DNA of 64,000 nucleotides, taken from Meconema thalassinum. Taxonomy: Eukaryota > Arthropoda > Insecta > Orthoptera > Tettigoniidae. The notes beneath the pieces were generated by a model. That model was not told where the DNA came from. It made no database searches and saw only the letters and a program-made list of their open reading frames with translations. This document shows, one piece after another, positions 54,962 to 64,000 of this stretch. A program made the position numbers and the translations under genes. Position 1 is the stretch's first letter, and each line of letters opens with the position of its first letter. Location of the stretch: positions 130,166,533 to 130,230,532 of the forward strand of contig OX336393.1 of assembly GCA_946902985.2 (NCBI GenBank). Direction: 5' to 3'.

Positions 54962-56252
54962 ATCAACTCCTAAACGGCTGCAGCAATCGAAACCAAATTT
55001 AGTATGAGTAAAGCTGTATACCGGGATATCTCAAGCCCATATTTGAAAAAGATGTCAGTGCTACCAACTGCTAAAAAAACGCATTAGAAATTTGAGCTCC
55101 ATGTTGGATATCATGGAAGGCATACATGGGAGAAATTCCAAAATTGGCACACATGTAGATAATACTATTTCAGTTTAATTTCCAGGAGGCCATACATGAC
55201 AGTGTTGACAAAATAATTTTAAGCCTTCTGATAGGTCCAATATTTAAATGCACATAACTTCTACACTATCAATTGGATTTTAACCAAATTATGTATGTAA
55301 TATTTTCACATAAGCAGGTATGACTGAGCTTATTCTTAAGAGCCTCGAGGGCTGCCAACTGTTAATAATTGCTCTCTCTACTTTTTATCCAAATACCAAT
55401 ATATCAGAAAGTATGCAAGCCGACAGCTTTAAACTATGCACGCGTATAGTACCTGACATTTTACATTAATTTGGAGTATCTTATATACGTCAGTTCTACC
55501 AACATGATTCTAAGCCTGCTGATAGGACCAATTTTTAAATACATGTAACTTCTATACTGTCAGTTGGATTTCAACCAAATTTCGTATGTGCTATGTTAAT
55601 ATAACAGATATGACTATAAGTATTCTTATGAGTAATTAGGGCTGCCAACTGTTAAAAATGGTGTCTATATTTTTTACCCTAATATCAATATATCAGAAAG
55701 TATGCAAGCCAACAGGTCTATACTTTGCATACGTATAGCACCTGACATTCTAGATTAATTTGGAGTAATTAATATAAGTCAGTGATGCCAACATGATTCT
55801 ATGCCTGATGATAGCTCCAATTTTAAAATACATATAACTTCTATACTAAAAAAATGAATTTCATCCAAAATTGGCACAAAAAGATATCATAATATTTCTG
55901 ATTATTTCTGACCAGCATACGCATGACATTGTTGCCAACGTGCTTTTACGTGTGCTGATAGATCCAATGTATAACTCCATGTAACGTCCTTTGGACTTCA
56001 ACCACATTTTGTATTCTGTACCTTAAGATATGGAATTAAGAATATATTCAGTCACCAGGGCTGCCAACTGTATTGCTGTATTAGGCTGCATTATGCCTAG
56101 TATACAGTATTTCGAACTAATTAAGACATTCCGATATTACCAACTTAATTTCGTCACTATTCTAGATAGGTTCATATACTGTAGATTAATCATTGGCATG
56201 AATCTTAATTTTAAGAAAAGTAGGCTCATTAGTTCGGCACGGAACTTCTTGT
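54823..56252 (+). repeat. Family J noncoding repeat, direct copy
   Basis: The partner of 41462-42861 in opposite orientation. It includes a GTCTGTCTGTCTGTC run, a (GT)n run at about 54927-54957, and repeated units with CAACTTCTAYACT and GGCTGCCAACTGTTA. A 12-bp AGCCTACTTTTC near the left end is inverted as GAAAAGTAGGCT at about 56215-56226, while homology continues 26 bp beyond it. Confidence 0.8.
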
Positions 56253-56261
56253 TCCATCTGA

Positions 56262-56480
56262 CTATGTGGGAAGCGGCTAACTGGTAGCATGCTGAACTTC
56301 TATGCCCAAGGTCGCTGGTTCAAAACCGGCCAAAGTCGTCGGATTTTCTAAGAGCGCTAAAAATCCCTCAGCATGCTTTTCTTCGGAGGGGAAGTTCCAA
56401 CGTTCATTTCAAGTTGCTGGTTGCGGTGGAATCTAGCAGCCAAGTTCACAGTAGGTGTCGTTGACGGTAGTATTTGGTAC
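56262..56480 (+). mobile_element. SINE-like element, family D
   Basis: GTGGGAAGCGGCTAACTGG and GGTCGCTGGTTCAAAACCGG fit A and B boxes about 40 bases apart. The following AAGTCGTCGGATTTTCTAAG block recurs in part at 13243-13312. No poly(A) tail is evident. Confidence 0.6.
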
Positions 56481-57009
56481 AAAATTAGGTACTACTACTT
56501 AAAATTGACCTTCTGCAGACCTTACCTGAATTAGAGACTAATACAGTCATCACAATTAACACCGTTTATCAGACAGATTCTACACACACCCAATGTACAC
56601 GGGGTTACATGACCACGTTGTCGCAACCCCTAAACTGAGGAACCAACCAACATCTCTGCGGGAGATAAAATTTTGCGTGAAGAAGTAACAGACTGTTAGA
56701 TAGTTACACATCAGTTCCAAACCTTGCATAAGGACATTGTGATCAAAAGTATAAAAATGAACCCCAAATATGACAAGAAAGTTACCATCCCCATAAGACA
56801 ATAAAATGTTAAAAATATGCATAGAAAGACGAAAAAAAGGTTAATTAACCTCCAATTGTAAAATACATTCTCGCAATAAATGAGGTCTGATCCACCTACG
56901 AAAACCTGCATATTTCGCCTATTTTAGCCTATCCTCTAGTCTTCCCGGTGAAATCTACCTCCGCCTTCCGGCGAGCCGAGAGGAATTTTATTTCTTGTGT
57001 TGTAATTAT
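56481..57009. other. Unannotated spacer
   Basis: The CCAATGTACACGGGGTTACATGACCACG block at about 56590 has a relative at about 62058, suggesting a dispersed short repeat. No gene supported. Confidence 0.4.
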
Positions 57010-57670
57010 GCGATCGAAGTGAAAGTTTGAATAATGAAACTACGCAATAATTTTCCTTTAATGGTACATGACTCTAGGGCCTATACATATAACAATCCAA
57101 CATGACGACCCTCCGAAATATTTAGACGGCTCTGAATATCTACGAATCTATTATAGCAATCAAACTGATATTTTAATGTTCATAGGGGCTATGAACATAA
57201 GTTCACCTATTAGACTTTCAATAACCTGGTGACCTGAAATCCAACATGGCGGTGACGCGAATTATAAATATTCACATGGACGTTTCTCGCAATTTAACCA
57301 TCCGAGTGCAGTAAAACTTGGTACAGTAAATCCTTATACAAATCCTTATCCACTGGCATTTAATTCGTTTCAATTGTTCCCATAACCACAAGATGGCAGC
57401 TGGGCGAAATTTTAAAATCTCGTTTTTACTTCTTGTGTCCTAATCATGCGATTGAAGTTTGAATGCTACACGTACACAATAATCTTCATGTAACAGTACA
57501 TAACTAAGACCTACATACATAAAAATCCAACATGGCGACCATCAAAAATTTTTAGTAGGTTCTCAATATCTACGAATCTATTACAGCAATCAAACTGAAA
57601 TTTTGTATGTTGATAGTGGCAATTAACATAAGTAGGTTATATGAAAATAGGCCATATAGTTCTTCACGGA
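57010..57670. repeat. Diffuse noncoding repeat, family R, copy 2
   Basis: Homologous to 11140-11675 in the same orientation. Landmarks: CAACATGGCGGTGACGCGAA, AAAACTTGGTACAG, AAGATGGCAGCTGGGCGAAA and a TTCTTCACGGAAC end. Confidence 0.65.
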
Positions 57671-57789
57671 ACTAATTGTTTTTTTTTCCAATTTGTACGA
57701 ATGATTTTGTGCACTCCATTTTGCGTGTTTAACAGCTAAACAATTTTAAAATATGGAAGGTATATTTCTACACCATACCTGCTTTAAAA

Positions 57790-58094
57790 GCTGGCCCCGT
57801 GGTGTTGGGTTAGCGTGACTGCCTCTCACGCGGAGGCCTCGGGTCTGATTCCCGGCTCCGTGAGATATTTTAGTGACTAACGTGAGGGCTGGAACAGGGT
57901 GCACTCAACCTCGTGAGGACAATTGACTAGTTGTCTGACAGTGAAGACACCGCACTGGTCACGAAACCCGATAGTAACGGTCGAGGAGGCATGACGTGCT
58001 GACGACGTATCATCCCACAATCTGCAGGCAAATGGATGTGGAGTGGACGTTTGATAGGTTTAGGCAGTCATGGTCTGTTGTGCCACGGATTTTT
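57790..58094 (+). mobile_element. SINE, family B, second copy
   Basis: The head is GGCCCCGTGGTGTTGGGTTAGC with B box CGGGTCTGATTCCCGG (one insertion/variant). The body contains GGAACAGGGTGCACTCAACC and GTTGTCTGACAGTGAAG. It ends in a T-rich segment rather than poly(A). It matches the minus-strand copy at 45757-46056. Confidence 0.8.
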
Positions 58095-58523
58095 TATTAT
58101 TTTTATTTTTTAGCTTTTATTTAACACCCCATATCAAGTAGAAACGTATCCTATTAGAACCCAAAGATCTGGCCTCTACTTATGAGACTCAGTCGGGTCC
58201 ATCCCTCAATATCAGAGGAATTCCTGTCTTGAAATACAATAGGCCTACATAGATAAGGTTAGGCTACACTGATGAATCAGTGAAGTCAGTTACTAGAAAT
58301 GTCAAGTAGCCTATCGAAAAAGTGGGCTAGAGTCATTTATGGAGCATAATATAGGCCTACCACCGACTAGGCCTATAGGAAATGTGTACGTTTCTTTTTA
58401 ATTTGTCTAGAAAATTATTCGTGAGAGCAGAGCTCTGTCGTGAAGAACAGTAGAATACATAGTTCATTACACAGATGATGGACTAACTACACAAAGGCTA
58501 CATTATAATAGGCTACATTTAGA
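58095..58523. other. Unannotated spacer rich in TAGGCCTA
   Basis: Three TAGGCCTA palindromes at 58240, 58352 and 58368. No ORF supported. Confidence 0.45.
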
Positions 58524-59642
58524 GTAAGGAAAGATAAGAGTACGTTCATGGCATTTCTAGACTTAGAAAAGGCTTTTGATAACATTGATTGGGCTAAATT
58601 GTTTGACATTTTGAAAACGATTGGAATAAAGTACAGGGATAGGAGGGTGATCTACAATCTATTCAGAAACCAGACAGCAGTAATTTCAGCTGAAGGACTT
58701 GAGAGAGAAGCTGGTATTCAGAAAGGTGTAAGGCGATGCTGTAATTTATCACCCATACTTTTCAATCTTTACATTGAATAAGCAATGAAGGAAATTGCAG
58801 ATTTTTTTTTAGTAAAGATTCAAGGAGAAATAATTTCAACTCTGAGATTTGCTGATGACATCGTCATCTTGGCCGACACTCCAGAGGATTTGAATGAGTT
58901 TTTGAATGGTATGGTCTCCATCTTGAGGAAAGAATTCATGATGAAAATCAATAAAACTAAAACAAAAATATTGGAATGCATCCGAAATAAATCAGAAACC
59001 TCTATGGACATCAAATTGGCAGGTGGAAATCTAAAAGAAGTAGGAGACTTCTGTTACTTAGGAAGCAAAATAACCAGTGATGGACGAAGCAAAGGGGATA
59101 TAAAAAGTAGGTTGGCTCAGGCAAGGAAAGCATTTCTACAGAAAAGGAATCTGTTGACATCGAATATAGATTCAGGTATTGGGAAGTCATTTTTGAAAGG
59201 ATTTGCCTGGTGTGTGGCACAATACGGATGTGAAACTTGGACTATTGGAGCAGCAGAAAAGAGGAGAATTGAAGCGTTTGAAATGTGGTGTTACGGGAGA
59301 ATGATGGATAACAGATGGGTAGATAGGGTTACAAACGAAGAGGTATTAGGACGAGTGGGAGAGAATAGATGTTTCTGGCGACTGCTAATGAAGAGAAGAG
59401 ATAGGTTGATAGGGCACATACTACATACTACACACGGAGGAATAGCAAGCTTAGTTATGGAATGAAGGGTCGAGGACAAGAACTTTAGGGGTAGACCAAC
59501 GTTAGAATATGTTAAAAAGATTGTCTCGGGTGTAGGGCGTGGTAGCTATGTAGAGATAAAACGATTAGCTAAGGACAGGGAGGCAAGGAAAGCTGCATCA
59601 AGCCGGTCAAAAGACCGAAGACTCAAACAACACACATTTAGA
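58524..59642 (+). pseudogene. RTE-like LINE, reverse transcriptase and C-terminus, two stops
   Basis: It reads TFMAFLDLEKAFDNIDW, then IQKGVRRCCNLSPILFNLYIE, a stop (58779-58781), then LRFADDIVILA with FADD intact, DFCYLGSKITSDG, AQYGCETWTIG, EAFEMWCYGRMM and DRVTNEEVL, a second stop at about 59463, then GRPTLEYVKKIV and KDREARKAA. This is the standard order of RTE/BovB-like LINEs. The endonuclease is missing through 5' truncation. Only two stops over 370 codons suggest moderate age. Confidence 0.85.
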
Positions 59643-60699
59643 GTGTAGGCCTACAATGTACAATTGAAGTGTATTCCAAGCAATGCTTTTCACACATCAT
59701 AGTTGCACATATCTATAATTAGCGAAAATGAGAGTATAAGCAAACGAGCATTCTTTAAGATGCTTTCAAGATATAATTAATAATGATAAACGTGAAAGCA
59801 TTTGAAATAAATACGTCAGAATATGTATTTAATTAAAAACAGACAAAAATATGTAAACAAATAAAACAATTAGTTAAATGTGAATCATTTTAAGTATGTA
59901 ACTATTCGGACTCCATTGATGAGATACTTTCGAGTGTCAGGTTGTGCATCGCTAGAGCAGTAGCCTGCGACTTGTTTATATTCCATTAGCTTTAGAGCGT
60001 GTATGTACAACGCCCATAATACGGGCTTCTAAAGCGTCGTTTCAATTTATCCTTTTTGGTAATCTGCATCTCCATAATTACTTCTAAATGTTCGTGAAAA
60101 GTATTGTCTGCCACATAAACGATTTCTCTGCCCATATTAACGGATAAAATTAAATTATAGAATATAGGTCTTTGAGTTTAAATCCTCTTTGCCCTCCCCC
60201 AACAATTTGTTCTAACGAGCTCTCGTGTCACCGTATTCGCGGTGTTAAAATGTGTTCTGTTAGGATTACCATAAAGGTATCTGCAGTGTAATCCTTTCCG
60301 TGAAAATTTTAATACGTTCCATTTACCATGTAGTAGTAGTAGAGAATCTGGCTTCATTTTATCGACTCATATAGGCCTACGGTATGCGCTAGCTTGCTAC
60401 AGAGCAATAACATTAATTTCACTCCCACCCCTCCCTAGCACCCCTCAAACCCCTCTTCTCTTCATCCCCTAACCTCTTTCAGCCTCTTCATTAAGCACGT
60501 CCACTGAACGATATGATTACCTTAAACCTCCCCCTCACTCTACCCTCACATAATCCTATCTTAATCCTGTACTAATTCCCCCTCCCCCTCATATAAACTG
60601 AAACGAGATTCTCTAGACTTACCAATTCTCCATCTCCTTCTCCCTTTGTATTTTATCTGCCTTCTTTTCACACCATTTCTCCTCCGCTGCTATGTCTAG
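59643..60699. other. Spacer without recognised repeats
   Basis: No ORF, SINE or LINE block is evident. It has a CCTCCCCCTC-rich pyrimidine region at 60420-60670 and leads into the candidate regulatory block. Confidence 0.4.
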
Positions 60700-61075
60700 A
60701 TATGGAAAGTACTGAACGTGCTCGGCTTGGCAACACAACCCCCTCATGCTACATCTGCTGAAGTCTAATGGTGGCTAATTATCATTAGACCATCTAAATG
60801 CTAATTAATGTGCCTATTTTCACGATGAACAGTGGCTAGATTCCACCCTGGGGGGAAGAGGGATGCAAATGAGGCTATGTAATGACTGCCTCCTCCTCTG
60901 GGGAGACCCAAGATGGCCGAGGCGGCACTGCCACGTCGACGCCTGCCGTTTTTCTTTTGTCTCTACCGTCATTAAAGCTACTAGGGCGGAAAGCCAGCCT
61001 CTTATATACCCAGAGGCTGGCTAATAAAAGGGGCCAATTAATTGCTAGCATGACCTTATTTACTTTGCATCTCGA
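60700..61075. promoter_or_regulatory. Candidate noncoding regulatory block with homeodomain/POU motifs
   Basis: Within about 300 bp lie CTAATTATCATTAG (60775-60788), GCTAATTAATG (about 60799), the exact octamer ATGCAAAT (60863-60870), a perfect 10-bp hairpin (60992-61022) and the palindrome CAATTAATTG (61035-61044). None belongs to a repeat recognised elsewhere in the window. Function is inference; AT-rich DNA gives TAAT cores by chance. Confidence 0.35.
60992..61022. other. Perfect inverted repeat with TATATA loop
   Basis: AGCCAGCCTC and GAGGCTGGCT form a 10-bp GC-rich stem around an 11-base loop TTATATACCCA. It is followed by AATAAAAG. It could be a structured element or a small cis-acting palindrome. 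No other arm context suggests a MITE. Confidence 0.6.
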
Positions 61076-61269
61076 GTCGAGTGCTTTCCTAACCCTCCTA
61101 CACCCCTGCCCCCACTTCTTTCTACCCTAGCGGGCTTCTTTTATTTTCTTTTTTCTTTCTTGAGTGTGTCCTCATGCGAACAAGTTTTAAATAGACTTGA
61201 AACAGAGCAAATTTTGCAAGCATACTAATAGCCACAAATATTTCGCGAAAAAAAAAAAAAAAAAAAAGA

Positions 61270-61500
61270 CCACATCGCGGCGTAGTGGCTAGTTTACTTA
61301 GCCGTCAACCATGAGGTACGGGTTCGATTCCCAGTCGGCTCTGTCAATTCATTTTGCTATGAGGGCTGGACAGGTTCTCTCAGACTCGTGATGGATAACT
61401 GAAAAGAGCTCAACCATCCTAGGAGTGGATTTCTGTGGTTTCCCCACTACTGCTTCAGGCAAATGCTGGGACGTTACTTAACTAAATGGCTCAGCCATCT
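61270..61500 (+). mobile_element. SINE, family C
   Basis: The head is CGGCGTAGTGGCTAGTTTACT with B box GGGTTCGATTCCCAG. The body has GAGGGCTGGACAGG, TTTCTGTGGTTTCCCC and CAGGCAAATGCTGGGAC, the same modules as families A and B. An A-run at 61250-61267 lies just upstream and may be the tail of a lost neighbour. Confidence 0.7.
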
Positions 61501-61538
61501 CCTACCCAATCTTATCCCCAATGTATTACAGTTCACTC

Positions 61539-62002
61539 TGGCGCCTCCGTGGTGTAGTGGTCAACGTGCTTAGCTGCCACCCCGGAGGTCTGAGGTTCGA
61601 TTCCCGGCTATGCCGCGAAATTTGAAAAGTGGTACGAGGACAGGAGCGGGGTCTATTCAGCCTCGGGTGGTCCAAATGAGAAGAGGGGGTTTAATTCCCA
61701 CCTCAGCCATCCTCGAAATGGTTTTCCGTGGTTTCCGACTTCGTCTTCAGTAAATGCCGGGAGGCCACGGCCGCCTCCTTCCCACTTCCTTGACTACCCC
61801 TCCCATTCTTCCCATCCTGTCTCATCCCTCGCTTTGCAGGCGATGCCACCTGGGCGAGGCGCTGGTCCCGCCTCCCCAATTGTATCCCCCCACACGATGT
61901 CCAGCTCCAGGACACTGACCGTAGAGATAGTAAAGGTGGGATACCTCGCGGAGTCCGTCGAAAAAGCCTACCTAGAGGGTTAACTGACTACGAAAAACGA
62001 AA
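61539..62002 (+). mobile_element. SINE, family A, full length with perfect 12-bp target duplication
   Basis: Head GTGGTGTAGTGGTCAACGTGC, B box GAGGTTCGATTCCCGGC. The body is co-linear with 12287-12782 apart from small deletions. ACAGTTCACTCT at 61527-61538 and 62003-62014 is the target duplication. The tail is A-rich. Confidence 0.9.
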
Positions 62003-62308
62003 ACAGTTCACTCTCTAATGCCACCATCACAATACCACAGGTTATTAGACACATCCAAGTACACTGGGCTACATGACCACGATATCGCAAAGCCCTTCAA
62101 TTAATCAACAACAACAACAACAACGCTACTGAAAGTAAAGTAGGCCTACAGTAAGTACGAAATTGTTTAATTTGCTCCTTAGCTATAATTTAAGTTAGAG
62201 TGACTAGGCTATAAGCCTGAGGTGAAACGGTAAAAATTAAGAAAGAAGCACTTAAACCACCAGACCTCAACAATTTGTAACCTAAACATATCTAAAACAT
62301 AAATTCAC

Positions 62309-62640
62309 TCCGTGACGTAGCCGAACGTGTTAAGTCACTCAGCACGTCCGCGATGAGGTGCTGCAGATAGTCCGGAGACTGGAGGTTCGAATCCCGATGA
62401 TGACTGTGGCTATCCTTAGTTTGATTCTCTCCCGTTTTTTTTACACTCCTTTCAAGAAAATGGTGGGTTAAGTTAGCACCTTACTTGTGACTGGTTGTCT
62501 GGCTCTTTCTGTTCCCAAGGTTGCGAGATCGAATCCTGGCGCAGTCAGTTAGCATTTGAAAATTGGTCAAATGCGAGGGATTTTCTGGATATTTACTGGC
62601 ACGTTAAAGATCCCCTACTGGATTGTACTCAAATGTAATG
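62309..62640 (+). mobile_element. SINE-like block, family E, with two B-box motifs
   Basis: CCGTGACGTAGCCGAACG and GGAGGTTCGAATCCCGA fit A and B boxes near 62310-62395. A second GCGAGATCGAATCCTGG lies at about 62523, followed by a GGCACGTTAAAGATCCCC block. This may be two adjacent partial SINEs. Confidence 0.5.
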
Positions 62641-62699
62641 GGTGGTTCTCTAATCCTGAAAAAAGTTTTATATGAGATTAATAAATACACTTAAGACTA

Positions 62700-63085
62700 T
62701 GAAAATTCGCAGCTAGATGGGGGTTTCATTCATTCCATTCCCTGACCCGGTCGGTCGACTGGAAGCAGGCTGTGGATATTCATTTCATCTAGTGTATGCT
62801 GGAATGAATGAAGCCCCGATCTAGCGGCGAGGACATGAACTGTACCGGCTGCCGAAGCCTGTCGCATTCCCCTGGGGCAATGATTAAATGAATGACAGAT
62901 GAAATGAAATGATAGTGGAGAATGTTGCTGGCATTAATTTTTTGACAGGGAAATCCGAAGTACCAGGAGGAAAACCTGTCTGCCTCTGCTTTGTCCAGCA
63001 CAAATCTCACATAGAGTGACCGGGATTTGAACCACGGACCCAGTGGTGAGAGGCCGGCGTGCTGCCGCCTAAGCCAAGGAGGCTG
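62700..63085 (-). mobile_element. SINE, family F
   Basis: The minus-strand head is GCCTCCTTGGCTTAGGCGGC with B box GTGGTTCAAATCCCGG. The body includes GAGATTTGTGCTGGACAAAG and TTTTCCTCCTGGTACTTCGG. The left part (62700-62880) has a palindromic GAATGAATG region. Confidence 0.75.
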
Positions 63086-64000
63086 TTACACAAGACTATA
63101 TACTTAATAGCCTATTTATTAATCTCATGTAATGAAGGGTTAATTCCAAGAACCAGACAAGTCCAAAAATTAAATTGTTCAGAAACTATTGTTTAATTTG
63201 TGCTGAATTTAATAGAAATTGCTTTTACAGAGCTGTGCAAATTATTAGACTTAGGCCTAAATGAAGAATTTAAATGTCACAATTTTTATTGAAAATCATT
63301 TTATTTTATTTTATTTTATTTGTTTTACCCTACTTAGTGATGCTTTCTCCACTGTGGTCTTACAACTTTTCCCACAAAATATTGCGTCTGGGAATTTTCA
63401 AAATTAGAGATTCTGAGGGATACCTGAGCTGCGTCCGATTTTTCTTTTTTCATTTCCTTTGGAATGTAGGCCTACCACCTAAATCAGGTGATTTCAATCC
63501 ATTGCCCACGAATCTTTTAATAGTTCAAGATTGGACAATCAGTAACAAAAGACTTCTAATTTCTTTGCTCTAATTTTGCACAAAAATTAGAATTAAGTAA
63601 TTAAAATGAAACGTGTGGCATTCTTCATTAGCAAGGCTACTGTTTTAGTGGAAATTATAAACAATCATTTTAGACAATTTCTTAAAAGAAAATGTAATTA
63701 AGATTATTAATTAATAGTTTGAAATAGCCTAATTTCACCACTTTGCAAACAATTTTACTGCATTAATTCATAAGAAAGAGTAAGAATGAAATGTTAGAAA
63801 ATTGGCTTTCAGTCTAATAATTCGCAGACCATTGTAGACCTTCTATTGTTTCACTATCAGCTTTACATTGCACGAAAAGGAAATATTTTTTCATGAGAAT
63901 AGTTGAGGAAACCTAAAAAATAAAAAAAATAAAAAATTTAAATAAAAACAACTTTGGACTAGTCAGTTTTTGCCGAAATCTTAGTTGAATACAAAAAAAA
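63086..64000. other. AT-rich terminal stretch without features
   Basis: No supported ORF, repeat or RNA. A (TTTTA)n run lies near 63299-63320, and there are A-runs near the window end. Confidence 0.45.

Noticed and set aside
1..64000. CRISPR arrays, operons, bacterial contamination
   Set aside because: All tandem repeats here lack uniform spacers, and the content is that of a eukaryotic repeat landscape.

Overview
The window is a repeat-dense stretch of an animal nuclear genome, most likely an insect with a large genome. The basis is the mix of BEL/Pao, Ty3/gypsy, RTE-like and other LINEs, mariner, hairpin MITEs and tRNA-headed SINEs, together with AT-rich filler and many ATT/TAA microsatellites. 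A polyneopteran (orthopteran, stick-insect or cockroach type) is a guess from the general flavour, not a demonstration. I see no convincing host protein-coding gene, no rRNA, no functional tRNA gene and no CRISPR array. Almost every long ORF belongs to a mobile element.

Layout. 1-3.3 kb: minus-strand LINE debris, a SINE with a perfect 12-bp target duplication, and a decayed CR1/Jockey-like fragment. 3.5-7.1 kb: a DNA element with inverted arms of more than 540 bp. Its left arm is split by a 1.9-kb insert carrying a ~163-bp tandem array, and its loop keeps a transposase C-terminus. 7.1-16.7 kb: RTE-like and other LINE pseudogenes, a decayed Cys-rich gene start, a SINE, a mariner remnant and a 0.62-kb hairpin MITE. 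16.75-28.83 kb: a full Ty3/gypsy element on the minus strand with two 2680-bp LTRs and a CAAG target duplication, inserted into a LINE whose two halves flank it. 29.25-40.77 kb: an older LTR element with a broken gag, a protease fragment, a triplicated start of reverse transcriptase and a 62-72-bp minisatellite. Its 3' LTR is split by a 3750-bp TG...CA insertion with a GTAT target duplication. 41.5-45.5 kb: noncoding repeats. 46.08-52.45 kb: a complete BEL/Pao element with one unbroken 1738-codon polyprotein frame, LTRs that differ only in a T-run length, and an ATAAT target duplication. 52.5-64 kb: SINEs, diffuse repeats, another RTE-like LINE, and a stretch near 60.7-61.1 kb with homeodomain/POU-type motifs that looks less repeat-like than the rest.

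How the parts relate. The nested insertions give a relative order: LINE before gypsy, the 29-kb LTR element before the 3750-bp insertion, and the TIR element before the tandem-repeat insert. The BEL element is the only apparently intact autonomous unit. The gypsy element is young by its LTRs but carries a Glu-to-Lys change at the expected integrase catalytic position and a premature stop that removes the GPY/F region. The SINEs have different tRNA-like heads but share internal modules.
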